Shown: positions 45,556 through 55,232, counted from the first letter of the stretch. The stretch is DNA of 59,862 nt from Lachnospiraceae bacterium (GCA_017513005.1 JAFWDM010000005.1:1-59862), one strand, 5' to 3'. A program made the numbers and translations. Notes: generated by a model from the sequence alone, not told the origin.

Positions 45556-46408
45556 GGTTATAAACCTCCTCAATGATATTCTTTGGGGTCGAAGCCCCCG
45601 CGGTAATGCCTATCACCTTTTCTGCACCAGTCAGAGTAAGATGTAAGTCTTTCCACGTTTGTATGAAATAGGTCCGGGGACACTCCCTGCGGCAGATCTC
45701 GTACAGCTTTGCCGAATTGGAGCTGCTCCGGTCTCCTATGACGATCATAACGTCCGCCCGTGCAGCAATTGCTTTTGCTTCCGACTGGCGCTCGTGCGTA
45801 GCGTTACAAATCGTATTCACACAAAGGACATTGTAACTTTTTTTTTGCAAAATAGCAACAATAACTTGAAATTTATTTGCATTAAAAGTCGTCTGGGCCA
45901 CCACGCACACCTCTGTGGCGGGATCCGCCCCCGGAATCTCGAATCTCTCCGCTTCCTCCGCACTCTGAAGCACCGTCACAGGCGTGGAGGACCAGCCCAT
46001 GATGCCGATGACCTCCGGATGGACCGGGTTCCCTATTATGACGATCTTCTTCCCGGCAGCGCTCTCCGCCTCCACGGTCCGGTGGATCCGCTTGACGAAG
46101 GGACAGGTGGCATCGATACAGGTCAGCCCGCTCTCTCTGAGCATCCGGTCCGTCTTTCGCGCCACCCCGTGCGAACGGATGATCACCGTCCCCTCTTTAC
46201 CGGCGAGGGACCTGATCTGCTCTTCGGTCTCCACGACATGGACGCCTCTCCCCTCCAGGTCCGCGACCACCTCCCTGTTGTGGATGATCGGGCCATAGGT
46301 ATAGATGGCACCGCCTTTTTCAGCCTCCTCATAGACCCTGTTGACGGCGCGTTCCACGCCGAAACAGAATCCGGCGCTCTTTGCAAGGATGATCTCCGGT
46401 TTGTTCAA
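45536..46408 (-). CDS. ispH: 4-hydroxy-3-methylbut-2-enyl diphosphate reductase
   Basis: Last step of the MEP pathway, making IPP and DMAPP with a [4Fe-4S] cluster. 290 residues with the three conserved Cys in AGFCFGVERAVN, DATCPFVKRIH and TICNATHERQSE. The initiator is TTG at 46408, six bases after GGGGAGG. In many Clostridia IspH is fused to S1; here they are separate, overlapping reading frames. Confidence 0.95.
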   Translation of the reverse strand: MNKPEIILAKSAGFCFGVERAVNRVYEEAEKGGAIYTYGPIIHNREVVADLEGRGVHVVETEEQIRSLAGKEGTVIIRSHGVARKTDRMLRESGLTCIDATCPFVKRIHRTVEAESAAGKKIVIIGNPVHPEVIGIMGWSSTPVTVLQSAEEAERFEIPGADPATEVCVVAQTTFNANKFQVIVAILQKKSYNVLCVNTICNATHERQSEAKAIAARADVMIVIGDRSSSNSAKLYEICRRECPRTYFIQTWKDLHLTLTGAEKVIGITAGASTPKNIIEEVYNHVRADL

Positions 46409-46525
46409 AATGATCCTCCCCTAAAATGCAGGGCTGTCTCCCGGCTGCGGCGAAGCGACAGCTTTGCGTCAGAAAAGATATTGGCGACGGATAGTCACGG
46501 ATATTGCGCGGCGAAGAACATGCTC

Positions 46526-47191
46526 TCAGGAAAGCTTCTCCCGCACGATCGACAGGATCCGGTCCGAGACCTCCTCGATCGTCATGTCGGAAGTATCCAC
46601 CAGCACCGCGTCATCCGCCTGTTTCAGCGGGGATACCTCGCGGGTCATATCCCGGTGGTCGCGCTCCGCGATCTCTGCCTCGATCTGAGACAGAACGGGG
46701 CTTTCCCCCTTTTCCTGCAGTTCCAGAAACCTGCGTTTCGCGCGCACGCCCACGCTGGCGGTCAGGTAGATCTTGACCTGGGCGTGCGGGAGGACGACCG
46801 TTCCGATATCCCTGCCGTCCATGACGACATTCTGTGCCGCTGCCAGCTCCTGCTGGAGCTGAACGAGGCGGGTCCGCACCTCGGGCACAGCGCTGCTTCT
46901 GGACGCCATGGCACTGACTTCCTGGGTGCGCAGAAAGGGATTCACGTTTTCGCCGCCGAGCAGGACGACCTGCTCTCCGTCCCGGTACTCGATGGAGATC
47001 TTCGCTCCGCCGCAGGCTCCGGCGATCGTCTGCGCATCCTCTGCATCGATCCCGTTCCTGTGCAGGTACAGGGCCATTGCCCTGTACATTGCCCCGGTAT
47101 CTACGTAGATATAAGAAAGCTCTTTTGCCACTCTTTTCGCTATGGTGCTTTTACCGGCGCCTGCCGGACCGTCGATGGCGATACTGACCAT
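46526..47191 (-). CDS. cmk: Cytidylate kinase
   Basis: 221 residues; phosphorylates CMP and dCMP. Walker A is IAIDGPAGAGKSTIAKRVAK near the start, with YVDTGAMYRA and the LID region RGDRD-type DGRDIGTVVLPHAQ. AGGAGG precedes the ATG. It heads the cmk-ispH-rpsA block conserved in Clostridia. Confidence 0.95.
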   Translation of the reverse strand: MVSIAIDGPAGAGKSTIAKRVAKELSYIYVDTGAMYRAMALYLHRNGIDAEDAQTIAGACGGAKISIEYRDGEQVVLLGGENVNPFLRTQEVSAMASRSSAVPEVRTRLVQLQQELAAAQNVVMDGRDIGTVVLPHAQVKIYLTASVGVRAKRRFLELQEKGESPVLSQIEAEIAERDHRDMTREVSPLKQADDAVLVDTSDMTIEEVSDRILSIVREKLS

Positions 47192-47245
47192 TTTTTATTC
47201 TCCTCCTGCCTGCCAATGATGATTCTGTCTGAATCCGCATTTTCT

Positions 47246-48829
47246 CTATTTTCTCGTTGTGTGCCGGTGCTCCACTGTCAGAACGGATATTTTCGGGGCG
47301 TCCATCTTATTCAGATCAAGAGAGCCGTCCGCACGAAGAGGCCAGGCTCTGCCCCCGATCCAGCTCTTCCCGGCGAGCATGTGCCCGTCCTTTGTCGAAA
47401 AATAATAGACCTTCCCGTCGATCATCTGCCAGCCGGTCTGGCGGATGCCGATCCGGCTCATGAAATATTTCCTTCCGCTCTTCGTCAGCCACCCTTCGTG
47501 CCGGTAGCCCCTGATCGTGAAATAATAGGTCTTCCCGCCGACAGTCTTCCATCCTCCGGACAGCCATTTCCCCTTTGCGGTCTTATATCTCCAGCCGGTG
47601 GAATCCTTCTTCCATCCGTTGTACTGTGCCGTGCGGTCCTGCGCAGTTCCGGTCACCAGCTCTGTCCCGGAAAACAGCATGCGCCTGTCCAGATGAAGCG
47701 TCTGGGCATCATTATAGACAAGTATCTGGGTGCGGATCTTTTTATTGGATCTGTTTTGCACCCGGATCGTTTTCTTCTTTACATGCCGCTGCGCGTGGAC
47801 CGTGATCGTATCGTACTGCACCTTGTAGGTGATGGTCCCGTTGTAGCGGTTTCCCAGTATATTATAGGTTTTTGCCAGCTTTTTCAAGGTCGTGGAGACA
47901 TCCGGCGCGGAGGCAAACTGCCGGTACTCCCGGTCCTGTCTGTTTTTGTAGGAATAATAGATATAACAGGGGTTCACGGCCTTCACGAAGGCCTCCGTGT
48001 TGGAGCTCCAGACACCATGGTGATTGAGTTTGAAAATATCCGCGGAGAGGTTTGTCCCGGCCGCCAGCAGGTCCCGCTCCGTAGAGGCTTCGATGTCACC
48101 CGCCGTCAGGAAGCTCCGTTTTCCGAGCGTGAACTTCGTCACCAGGGAGCTGTTGTTGGCATAGCCGACACCATCCTTGTCATAGGGGTCAAAAGCGCCG
48201 ATCCCCCGGGGATTGTGGTCCCAGAGCACCTTTGCCTTCACATTCCCGATCGAAAAGCTGTCCCCTTTTCTGAGCCCCTTCACGGGTACCTTTTTTTTAT
48301 AGGCAGCAGCCGTGATCGCCTTGTAGCGGTCGTCGTCCTGTTTGCAGGCTGTATAGAGTCTTTTCCGGTGCGCCCTGTAATACCCCGTGACATACCGCTT
48401 CACCGGATCCGGATTCGCGAGATAGAGTTTCTTCACCTTGAAATAGGAGTCCTTCAGAATGCTCGCCGCATAGTCACAGTGGTCTTCATGGAAATGAGAG
48501 ATATACAGACTGAGCGACCGGATCCCGTTTTTCTTCAGGTAGCTGACCACCGTATTTTTGGGATCCTTTGCGCCGGTATCGATCAGCAGATACTGTCCTC
48601 CTGATTCCAGCAGGGTCGCATCCCCGTAGACCGTGCTGCCGGATCCATAGTCGATGACCGTGATCTTCATATAGGGCTCGGTCGATAAAGTGCGCATAGA
48701 CGCCGTCTCTTCTGCCTGTACCGGGACCACCAGCGGATCCGCGGTCCTGGTGGTGACAGGGAGGATCCCCGCCAGGAGAGTCGTCACCGCCATCACGGCA
48801 AAGCCCCGCAGTTTCTGTAATCGTTCCAT
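47246..48829 (-). CDS. Secreted metallo-beta-lactamase-fold hydrolase with wall-binding repeats
   Basis: About 527 residues. A signal peptide (MERLQKLRGFAVMAVTTLL) is followed by a ComEC/Rec2-like MBL domain with metal motifs SHFHEDHCDYA and LNHHGVWSSNTEA. After about residue 340 there is a linker, then four or five GW-type cell-wall-binding repeats such as GWKKDSTGWRYKTAKGKW, GGKTYYFTIRGYRHEGW and GWQMIDGKVYYFSTKDG (choline-binding-like). The substrate of such extracellular MBL proteins is unknown; a nucleic acid or phosphodiester is plausible by analogy with ComEC. The ATG at 48829 has AGAGGAA upstream. Confidence 0.87.
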   Translation of the reverse strand: MERLQKLRGFAVMAVTTLLAGILPVTTRTADPLVVPVQAEETASMRTLSTEPYMKITVIDYGSGSTVYGDATLLESGGQYLLIDTGAKDPKNTVVSYLKKNGIRSLSLYISHFHEDHCDYAASILKDSYFKVKKLYLANPDPVKRYVTGYYRAHRKRLYTACKQDDDRYKAITAAAYKKKVPVKGLRKGDSFSIGNVKAKVLWDHNPRGIGAFDPYDKDGVGYANNSSLVTKFTLGKRSFLTAGDIEASTERDLLAAGTNLSADIFKLNHHGVWSSNTEAFVKAVNPCYIYYSYKNRQDREYRQFASAPDVSTTLKKLAKTYNILGNRYNGTITYKVQYDTITVHAQRHVKKKTIRVQNRSNKKIRTQILVYNDAQTLHLDRRMLFSGTELVTGTAQDRTAQYNGWKKDSTGWRYKTAKGKWLSGGWKTVGGKTYYFTIRGYRHEGWLTKSGRKYFMSRIGIRQTGWQMIDGKVYYFSTKDGHMLAGKSWIGGRAWPLRADGSLDLNKMDAPKISVLTVEHRHTTRK

Positions 48830-48858
48830 CGCACGTCTTCCTCTCGTCACTTTTATAT

Positions 48859-50232
48859 TCACACACTGCTTCCCGCCAGATGTCCTGTCGACCAGGCGAT
48901 CTGCAGGTTGAACCCGCCTGTCTGCGCATCCACGTCCAGAACCTCGCCGGCGGCGAACAGGCCGCGGATCTTCCGGGACTCCATCGTCGAGGGATTGAAT
49001 TCCCGCACACTGATCCCGCCGCGCGTGACGATGGCTTCATTGTATCCCCTGGTCCCGGTCACCGTGACCGGAATGTTTTTGATCATGGCTGCCAGCGCCC
49101 GGATCTCCGCTTCCGTAAAGGAGGCTGCTCTCCGCTCTGTCCCCAGTCCGGAGAGTCCGGTGACCGCCTCAGCGAGACGGGCGGGAAACAGGGGCCGTAC
49201 GGCACCGGGCAGATGGCGGTTGGGAGACGCGGCAAACTCCCTGGCAAGGCGCTGCTCCAGCTGGTCCTGCGACAGAGCCGGTTTGAGATCCAGTTCCAGC
49301 CGGAACCCGCCGGGATACCTGACAAAATCACAGTAACAGGAAGCCGTCAGGATGATCGGACCGCTCAGCCCGAAGTGCGTAAAGAGCAGTTCCCCGAAAG
49401 CTTCATAGACCGGCTTTTCTTTCTTTTTTCTCCGGCCTTTTCCCTCCTGCAGATCTCCTTCGGGCAGCTCTCTTTCGAGCGGAAACATCCTGACAGCGAC
49501 ATTTTTGAGGGCCAGTCCCTGGAGCCCCCGGCACCACTCCTCTTTCGTCTCAAATGGCACGAGCGAGGGGGCGGTCCCCGTGACCTCCAGCCCCAGGGCT
49601 CTGGCTATCTGCAGGCCGTCTCCCGTTGATCCCGTAGAGGGATAGGACAGACCACCCGTGCACAGGATCACCGCATCCGCCGGGAGTTTTTTCCCGTTTT
49701 TTAAGACAACGCCGCTGACGCGCCTTTTCCCCTGTCCGCTCCCGGACCCCTTTTCGGAAAGAACGGCATTCTCCGGGCCCGGGGCATCCGGGCCGCCCGC
49801 CCCGTCATCCTCCGGTTCGGTCAGGATCCCTGCCGCGCCTGTGTGGTACTCGATCCGGACTCCTGCCCCCCGCAATCGCCGCAGGAGCGCCGCGGTCACA
49901 TCCGAGGCATGGTCGGAAACCGGAAATACACGGTTTCCCCGCTCCACCTTCAGAGGGCAGCCGCTTTTTTCAAAAAAGTCCTTAACCATCTCATGGTCGA
50001 ATCCGTAGACGGCACTGTAGAGAAATTTATGGTTACGGACTACATAGCCGAAAAAATCCTCCGTCGCGCAGTCATTGGTGAGGTTGCACCTCCCCTTGCC
50101 CGTGATGTAGATCTTTTTTCCGGCCTTTTCATTTTTTTCAAGAACCGTCACTTTGTGCCCGCTTTGCGCGGCAGCAGCGGCAGCCATCAGACCGGAGGCG
50201 CCCGCGCCGATGACGATCACGTTTTTTCTCAT
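48859..50232 (-). CDS. HI0933-like NAD(P)/FAD flavoprotein
   Basis: 457 residues. N-terminal dinucleotide site VIVIGAGASGLMAAAAAAQS, then the family's GKGRCNLTNDCAT block near residue 48 and a C-terminal GEVLDVDAQTGGFNLQIAWS motif. The family (includes BaiN-like) is of unclear substrate; some members reduce bile-acid or other enones. A Gly/Asp/Pro-rich insert is present at about residues 130-160 and a basic KGRRKKKEK loop near residue 290. It overlaps the possible upstream GTG of the next gene by four bases. Confidence 0.88.
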   Translation of the reverse strand: MRKNVIVIGAGASGLMAAAAAAQSGHKVTVLEKNEKAGKKIYITGKGRCNLTNDCATEDFFGYVVRNHKFLYSAVYGFDHEMVKDFFEKSGCPLKVERGNRVFPVSDHASDVTAALLRRLRGAGVRIEYHTGAAGILTEPEDDGAGGPDAPGPENAVLSEKGSGSGQGKRRVSGVVLKNGKKLPADAVILCTGGLSYPSTGSTGDGLQIARALGLEVTGTAPSLVPFETKEEWCRGLQGLALKNVAVRMFPLERELPEGDLQEGKGRRKKKEKPVYEAFGELLFTHFGLSGPIILTASCYCDFVRYPGGFRLELDLKPALSQDQLEQRLAREFAASPNRHLPGAVRPLFPARLAEAVTGLSGLGTERRAASFTEAEIRALAAMIKNIPVTVTGTRGYNEAIVTRGGISVREFNPSTMESRKIRGLFAAGEVLDVDAQTGGFNLQIAWSTGHLAGSSV

Positions 50233-50309
50233 TTTTGTACCTTTTATTTCTGTACCTTTTTATACCTTTTCATTCAGAGCCGGATCCCGTGCAGGGATCC
50301 GGACTTGAG

Positions 50310-51584
50310 TCAGGGAGCAGGCTGCGGGCAGGCATTAAAGACATACCTGTCCAGGCGTTCCATCGCCTCCTGCACCCGGGTCAGGGGCAGGGCGAGATTG
50401 ATGCGGAGGTGGCTGGGCCCGCGGAACATCCCGCCGTCCTGCAGGGCGACCCCGACGCGCCAGCACATCTCCTCCAGTTCCCTCTGGCTTTTTCCGTGGT
50501 CCAGCATCCACTGTCCGCAGTCCGGGAAAAGCATATAGGTGCCCTCCGGCTCTGCGAGCGTCACGCCGTCAAAATGCGCCCGGATGTAATCCACCGCATA
50601 GCGCACATTGCCGGCAAGCACCCGGCGGAGCGCATCGACCCACTTAGCACCCTCGGGAGAATAGGCCCCCAGAAGGGCGTGCATGGAGAGGACGTTCATC
50701 TCGTTATAGTGGGTCAGGGCAGCCTCCCTGCGCACGCGCTCCCGCAGAGTCCTGTTGTAAATAATGTGATAGCTGCCCACAAGACCCGCCAGATTAAAGG
50801 TCTTGGAGGGCGCATAGAGAGCGACGGTATGATTTTTCGCATATTCGCTGACGCTCTGCAGGGCGATATGCACTTTTCCGGGCATCAGAAGGTCCGACCA
50901 GATCTCGTCACTGATGACCGTCACTTCGTATTTTTCGAAGATCTCGAACGCCTGCGCGAGCTCCTCCCGGCTCCATACCCGGCCGCAGGGATTGTGGGGC
51001 GAACAGAAAACGACTACATGAATATGCTGGTCCCGGATCTTCCGCTCCATATCCTCATAATCCATGTGCCATACAGGAACTGCGCCTTCCGGTCCTCCGC
51101 TCTTAGCATCCCCTGCCTGATAGAGGAGGGGGCTTTCCACGATATGATATCCGCTGCCCCGAAGCACATTTGTAAAGCCCACATAGGCGGGCGTGTGCAG
51201 CAGGATACTGTCGCCGCGCGAGCACAGTACGCGCAGAGCGCTGAGCAGGCCGCCCAGAACACCGTTCTCATAGCCGATACAGTCCGGCGTCAGTCCACTC
51301 ACCCCGTTTCTCTCCCGCTGCCAGCGTATGATCGCCTCGTAATAGGCATCCCTCGGCCGGAAATACCCGAACGCCGGATGCGCCGTGCGCTCCATGATCG
51401 CCTTTTGGACAGAAGGAGCCGTCGGGAAGTTCATATCCGCGACCCACATGGGGATCGCGTCGAAGCCATCTTCAGGAGCAGCCGGCGCAAAGCCCCCCGG
51501 CGCCCCGATCTCATCTACTGCCAGGGCATCCTGCCCGTGTCTGTCCAGGATGCTCGTAAAATCATATTTCTGCATATCTTCCAT
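50310..51584 (-). CDS. PatB/MalY-type aminotransferase (C-S lyase family)
   Basis: About 424 residues, PLP fold-type I. Family marks are MWVADMNFPTAPSVQKAI near the start, VVFCSPHNPCGRVWS and the PLP lysine in LYAPSKTFNLAGLVGS. Such enzymes cleave cystathionine or related C-S bonds, or act as aminotransferases. I start at the ATG at 51584, where GAGG lies eight bases before; further in-frame codons upstream to 51728 are not conserved. The leader just before the start contains a triplicated 12-bp sequence. Confidence 0.88.
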   Translation of the reverse strand: MEDMQKYDFTSILDRHGQDALAVDEIGAPGGFAPAAPEDGFDAIPMWVADMNFPTAPSVQKAIMERTAHPAFGYFRPRDAYYEAIIRWQRERNGVSGLTPDCIGYENGVLGGLLSALRVLCSRGDSILLHTPAYVGFTNVLRGSGYHIVESPLLYQAGDAKSGGPEGAVPVWHMDYEDMERKIRDQHIHVVVFCSPHNPCGRVWSREELAQAFEIFEKYEVTVISDEIWSDLLMPGKVHIALQSVSEYAKNHTVALYAPSKTFNLAGLVGSYHIIYNRTLRERVRREAALTHYNEMNVLSMHALLGAYSPEGAKWVDALRRVLAGNVRYAVDYIRAHFDGVTLAEPEGTYMLFPDCGQWMLDHGKSQRELEEMCWRVGVALQDGGMFRGPSHLRINLALPLTRVQEAMERLDRYVFNACPQPAP

Positions 51585-52011
51585 GATGAATGCCTCGATA
51601 AATGCCTCGATAAAACAAATGCCTCGATAAATATCTCGTCTGCTTACTGCTGTGAAAACAGATCGCACAGATACAAACAGATCCGGGTACAGGTCTATTA
51701 TGATGCTGTCGCGGAGGTGGTTTTTCATACCCGGTCCCGGCCTTTGTGCAGGAAGGACCGGCAGCCCTCATTTTATCCCTTCCGTGCATGACGGGCAAGG
51801 AGATTTTCGGCGATCCGTTTTCCCTGCCTTTTTCAGGACTGCCTTTCACAGGGAAAATGTGCTAAAGTGTAGCCTGCCACTGATTTTTGTAATGCTGCAG
51901 TCAACAGTCCTCTGCGGCATGGACGGACCGGGACCCGGTAAGCCATTGATCCCGAACTCCTCTGATCCCGACAGCATCTGATTCCGATAATATCTTTCCA
52001 AGGAGTGCACT
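51585..52011. other. Spacer between the aminotransferase and EamA genes
   Basis: About 427 nt between divergent starts. A 12-bp triplicate lies at 51589-51629. No consensus promoter pair is convincing; TAAAGT at about 51861 and CATAAT on the minus strand are weak candidates. Confidence 0.4.
51589..51629 (-). repeat. Three copies of a 12-bp unit over the aminotransferase ribosome binding site
   Basis: AATGCCTCGATA occurs at 51589-51600, 51601-51612 and 51618-51629. On the minus strand each carries a possible GAGG site; the copy nearest the start lies eight bases before ATG. Confidence 0.8.
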
Positions 52012-52878
52012 ATGTCTGAAGTATCTGAAGTGTCCGGAGCGTCCGAAGCGACACGGTCCCGTACGCCGGCTGGCGCCCTGATGGTGCTCGCCGCATCGGT
52101 CTGTTTTTCCACAGGCGGTATATTGCTGAAACTGGTCCCCTGGAATCCGCTCGCCATCAACGGGGCAAGGAACCTGATCGCCGTCTGCGTGATCGGCGCA
52201 TTCATTCTGGCGACGCAGCACCGGATCAGGTTCAATCTCACGGTTCTGGTCGGGGCAGTCTGCATGGCTGGCGTCACGACCCTGTTTGCGGTCGCCAATA
52301 AACTGACGACAGCCGGGAATGCCATCGTCCTGCAGTATTCCGCCCCGGTGTGGATCATCCTCCTGATGTATGTTTTTTTCAGGAAAAAACCGGGCCGACT
52401 CGACCTGATCACGGTCCTTCTGGTTCTGATCGGGATCCTGTGTTTTTTCTTTGACAGCCTCGCAGCGGGAAATCTCCCCGGAGATATCCTTGCCCTGGTC
52501 TCGGGACTGTTCTACGCAGGTGTCTTCATGCTGAACCAGTTTGAAAAAGGAGATGCCCTCTCCTCCATGTTTTTGGGCCAGCTCCTGTGCGGGATCACAC
52601 TCTCCCCTCTGGTGGCGGCGGAAACAGATTTTTCTCCCGGCGTCCTCCTGGCGGTCTTTCTCCTGGGAGCGGTCCAGGTCGGCCTGGCCTATATCTTTTT
52701 TTCCATCGGGATCCGGACCACAGATCCGGTCACTGCTTCGATCATCAACGCCGTCGAGCCGGTCCTGAATCCTGTCCTGGTAGCCGTCTTCTACGGGGAG
52801 ATGCTCCGGCCTCTCTCCCTCGCCGGAGCGGCCATCGTCGTCGGCAGCATACTCCTCTACAATATTCAGGCCCGATGA
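52012..52878 (+). CDS. EamA-family (DMT) transporter
   Basis: 288 residues with two EamA repeats and about ten helices; LAASVCFSTGGILLKLVPWN opens the first and EPVLNPVLVAVFYGEML lies near the end of the second. DMT transporters move small metabolites such as amino acids or nucleotide derivatives; this one's substrate is unknown. AAGGAG precedes the ATG. Confidence 0.9.
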   Translation: MSEVSEVSGASEATRSRTPAGALMVLAASVCFSTGGILLKLVPWNPLAINGARNLIAVCVIGAFILATQHRIRFNLTVLVGAVCMAGVTTLFAVANKLTTAGNAIVLQYSAPVWIILLMYVFFRKKPGRLDLITVLLVLIGILCFFFDSLAAGNLPGDILALVSGLFYAGVFMLNQFEKGDALSSMFLGQLLCGITLSPLVAAETDFSPGVLLAVFLLGAVQVGLAYIFFSIGIRTTDPVTASIINAVEPVLNPVLVAVFYGEMLRPLSLAGAAIVVGSILLYNIQAR

Positions 52879-52890
52879 CAGTTTTTCCTC

Positions 52891-52919
52891 TTGCGGATCA
52901 GGAGATAACCTCCTATAAT
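52891..52919 (+). promoter_or_regulatory. Promoter of the first surface-protein gene, with inverted repeat in the spacer
   Basis: TTGCGG, 17-nt spacer, TATAAT (52914-52919). The spacer contains AGGAG-ATAAC-CTCCT, a possible operator. The leader to 53127 is about 200 nt and has two TTTATACAAA copies. Confidence 0.65.
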
Positions 52920-53126
52920 TTAAGTTTATACAAATGGTTTTGGTTTATACAAAAACAACTACCTTTATTGGTCCGTTTTTCTTCGCGCGGTTCTTACAGG
53001 CCTGAAGAAAAAGTTCTGAAGAATAACCAACTGGATCTATCATTTTTTTTTAAAAAACGATCCATCAGGAACGGTCAATCAGGAGCAATCGATCAGAAAC
53101 GATCATCTTTTACAAGGAGGCAGCAT

Positions 53127-55232
53127 ATGAGAAAAAAGACACCATGGCTTCTGTGTTCCGCGCTTGCGCTGACGCTGGCGTTCTCCGGCCCGGGATTCTG
53201 CAGTGGATCTGCTGTACCGGCTGTGACGGCCTATGCGCAGGAAATGGGCGCACCGGAAAACAGCGCGGAAGACGCCGGCACAGAGGAAAAGGCTGCGGCG
53301 GCAGAGGATGACAGGGCCGCCGCAGAAGCGGAGCAGAAAGAAAGTACGGAAGCGGCAGAGACTGCTTCTGCAGACCAGGCTGGGGAAGCCGTCAGCGGGA
53401 CGCCGGCTGCAGCGGATGCGGCAGAGGATCCCGATCAGGAAGACCCCTCCGGACAGGACAAAAAAGACCCGGAGGAGCCGGAGAAGAAATCCGGGGACGG
53501 GAACGAGGAAGATCCTGCAAAAACCCCGGAACAGGAGAATCCTTCTGAGGATGACAGCAGCAAGAATTCCTCCAACGAAAACAGCACGGAGGATCCCGCC
53601 AGGGACCCGGACAAAGATAAGGACAAGGAGGACTCCTCAAAGGACCTCTCCTTCACCGTGGAGAACTGGCGCAACTGTTCGGACCTCGAAGGCGCGGTCA
53701 AGAGTGTAAAGCTCGATGGAAAGGACATCACTGCTTCCAGGATCCTGTCAAATCCCGCAAAAAAAACAGGGACAGGTTCCGAAGCTTCTTCCACCGCCTC
53801 TTCCGGCAAAAAGGAAGAGACTCCGGCAGTGCTGAAATTTAAGGCCGGCCAGAAGATCTCCGTTGAGATCGAGCTCAACAAGGGTTTTGTCTTCGACAAT
53901 ACAGCCGGCCACGGCTGGAGCGTCTGGTGGAACCACAAAAACGAGGACGGCGAATTTCTGGTCGTCTCCGGCAGTGAACAAGCCTATGCAAGTGAAGACC
54001 GCCCCCTCCTGCTCAGGGGAACCATCGAACTGCCGCCCGCGGACAAGACCAAGTATGAATACCTGGAGCCGGAGGATATCACTTTCGACACCCTGACCCT
54101 CTCCTTCGACGCCCGGAAAATTATCGACAGCGTGGACGTGACCGTCACGGCGCCCGTCTGCGGCACGAAAGTCACAAACAATGAGGAGACGGGCGAACAG
54201 ACGGGCGCCCCTGCAGTCACTGCTCCGAAGGGAGCCTCCTACAAAGTACTCGAGGACTTCCCCGCCTGGGTCGATTACGAAAACTATAAAGAAGGCGCCC
54301 CTGCCCCGGATGACTTTGCAGGACAGATCAAGGGCGATTCGACCTGTTATGCCCGCGTCTATCTCGTGCCGGCATCGGACAAATACGGCTTTCCCACAAA
54401 GAAGGAAATGACGCAGATCCTGCAGAAAAAGGGGTCGGACATGGAGGTCTTCTTCTCCTCTCCCTCGGGCCTCTATCTCGTCGTCCCGGTCAAACCGGTA
54501 CATACCGATACGGAAAAAGTCGTCACAAAGAATACAAAAGCCACCTGCACAAGTGCCGGCGTAAAGACGACCGAGACCAGATGCAAAAGCTGCGGGCTCG
54601 TCCTCGATACAAAAGAAGAAAAGACGCCTGTCGACAAAAATGCCCACGAGTGGGGTGACTGGGAGGTGACGAAGGAGCCTTCCGCCACACAGACCGGTGA
54701 AAGGACCCGCGTCTGCAGACTGGACGCCTCCCACACGCAGACCCAGGAAATCCCCGCCACCGGCGAGGAAGAAGAGACCGTCACCTACTCCTTCACGAAG
54801 GGGGCGGACGCGTCCTGGACAAAATCCACTGCGTCGACGGCCAATCTCTCCTTCACGGTCAAGCGCAGTGCGGATGATGACAGGACCTACGATCTCTTCG
54901 AGGGCATCTCGATCGATAATAAAACGGTTAGCGACAAAAATTACACCGCCGCCTCTGGAAGCCTGAACCTCACGCTCAAAAATGCCTACCTCAAGACCCT
55001 GACCGCAGGGAAGCATACCCTTACCGTGAAGTTCCGGGACGGAAGCGCCACGACAAAGTTCACCGTGAAGGCTGCCTCCGCGGCCGCCTCAAAGACGACT
55101 GCGAAAAAAGCCGCCGGCTCCAATTCCCCGAAAACGGGCGATGAAAGCCAGCCCCTCGTCTGGGCGGCGCTCGGTGCCTGTGCCCTTGCCGCGATCCTGC
55201 TTATTGTCTTCGCAAAGCGCAAAAAGAACTGA
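53127..55232 (+). CDS. Sortase-type surface protein, low-complexity stalk and X2-like module
   Basis: 701 residues. Signal peptide (MRKKTPWLLCSALALTLAF), then an acidic, Pro/Glu/Asp/Lys-rich stalk to about residue 170, an unassigned domain opening with FTVENWRNCSDLEGAVKSVK, a Cys/His block with CTSAGVKTTETRCKSCG and AHEWGDWEVTKEPSATQTG as seen in clostridial surface proteins, and an X2-type Ig-like module starting FTKGADASWTKS. It ends NSPKTGDESQPLVW, a hydrophobic helix and AKRKKN, a sortase signal with Ser in place of Leu. It would be wall-anchored; ligand unknown. AAGGAGG before ATG at 53127. Confidence 0.9.
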   Translation: MRKKTPWLLCSALALTLAFSGPGFCSGSAVPAVTAYAQEMGAPENSAEDAGTEEKAAAAEDDRAAAEAEQKESTEAAETASADQAGEAVSGTPAAADAAEDPDQEDPSGQDKKDPEEPEKKSGDGNEEDPAKTPEQENPSEDDSSKNSSNENSTEDPARDPDKDKDKEDSSKDLSFTVENWRNCSDLEGAVKSVKLDGKDITASRILSNPAKKTGTGSEASSTASSGKKEETPAVLKFKAGQKISVEIELNKGFVFDNTAGHGWSVWWNHKNEDGEFLVVSGSEQAYASEDRPLLLRGTIELPPADKTKYEYLEPEDITFDTLTLSFDARKIIDSVDVTVTAPVCGTKVTNNEETGEQTGAPAVTAPKGASYKVLEDFPAWVDYENYKEGAPAPDDFAGQIKGDSTCYARVYLVPASDKYGFPTKKEMTQILQKKGSDMEVFFSSPSGLYLVVPVKPVHTDTEKVVTKNTKATCTSAGVKTTETRCKSCGLVLDTKEEKTPVDKNAHEWGDWEVTKEPSATQTGERTRVCRLDASHTQTQEIPATGEEEETVTYSFTKGADASWTKSTASTANLSFTVKRSADDDRTYDLFEGISIDNKTVSDKNYTAASGSLNLTLKNAYLKTLTAGKHTLTVKFRDGSATTKFTVKAASAAASKTTAKKAAGSNSPKTGDESQPLVWAALGACALAAILLIVFAKRKKN

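Noticed and set aside
45659-48604. A long open frame on the plus strand opposite ispH, cmk and the MBL gene
   Set aside because: It is the complement of recognised genes; high GC gives long antisense frames and the translation matches no family.
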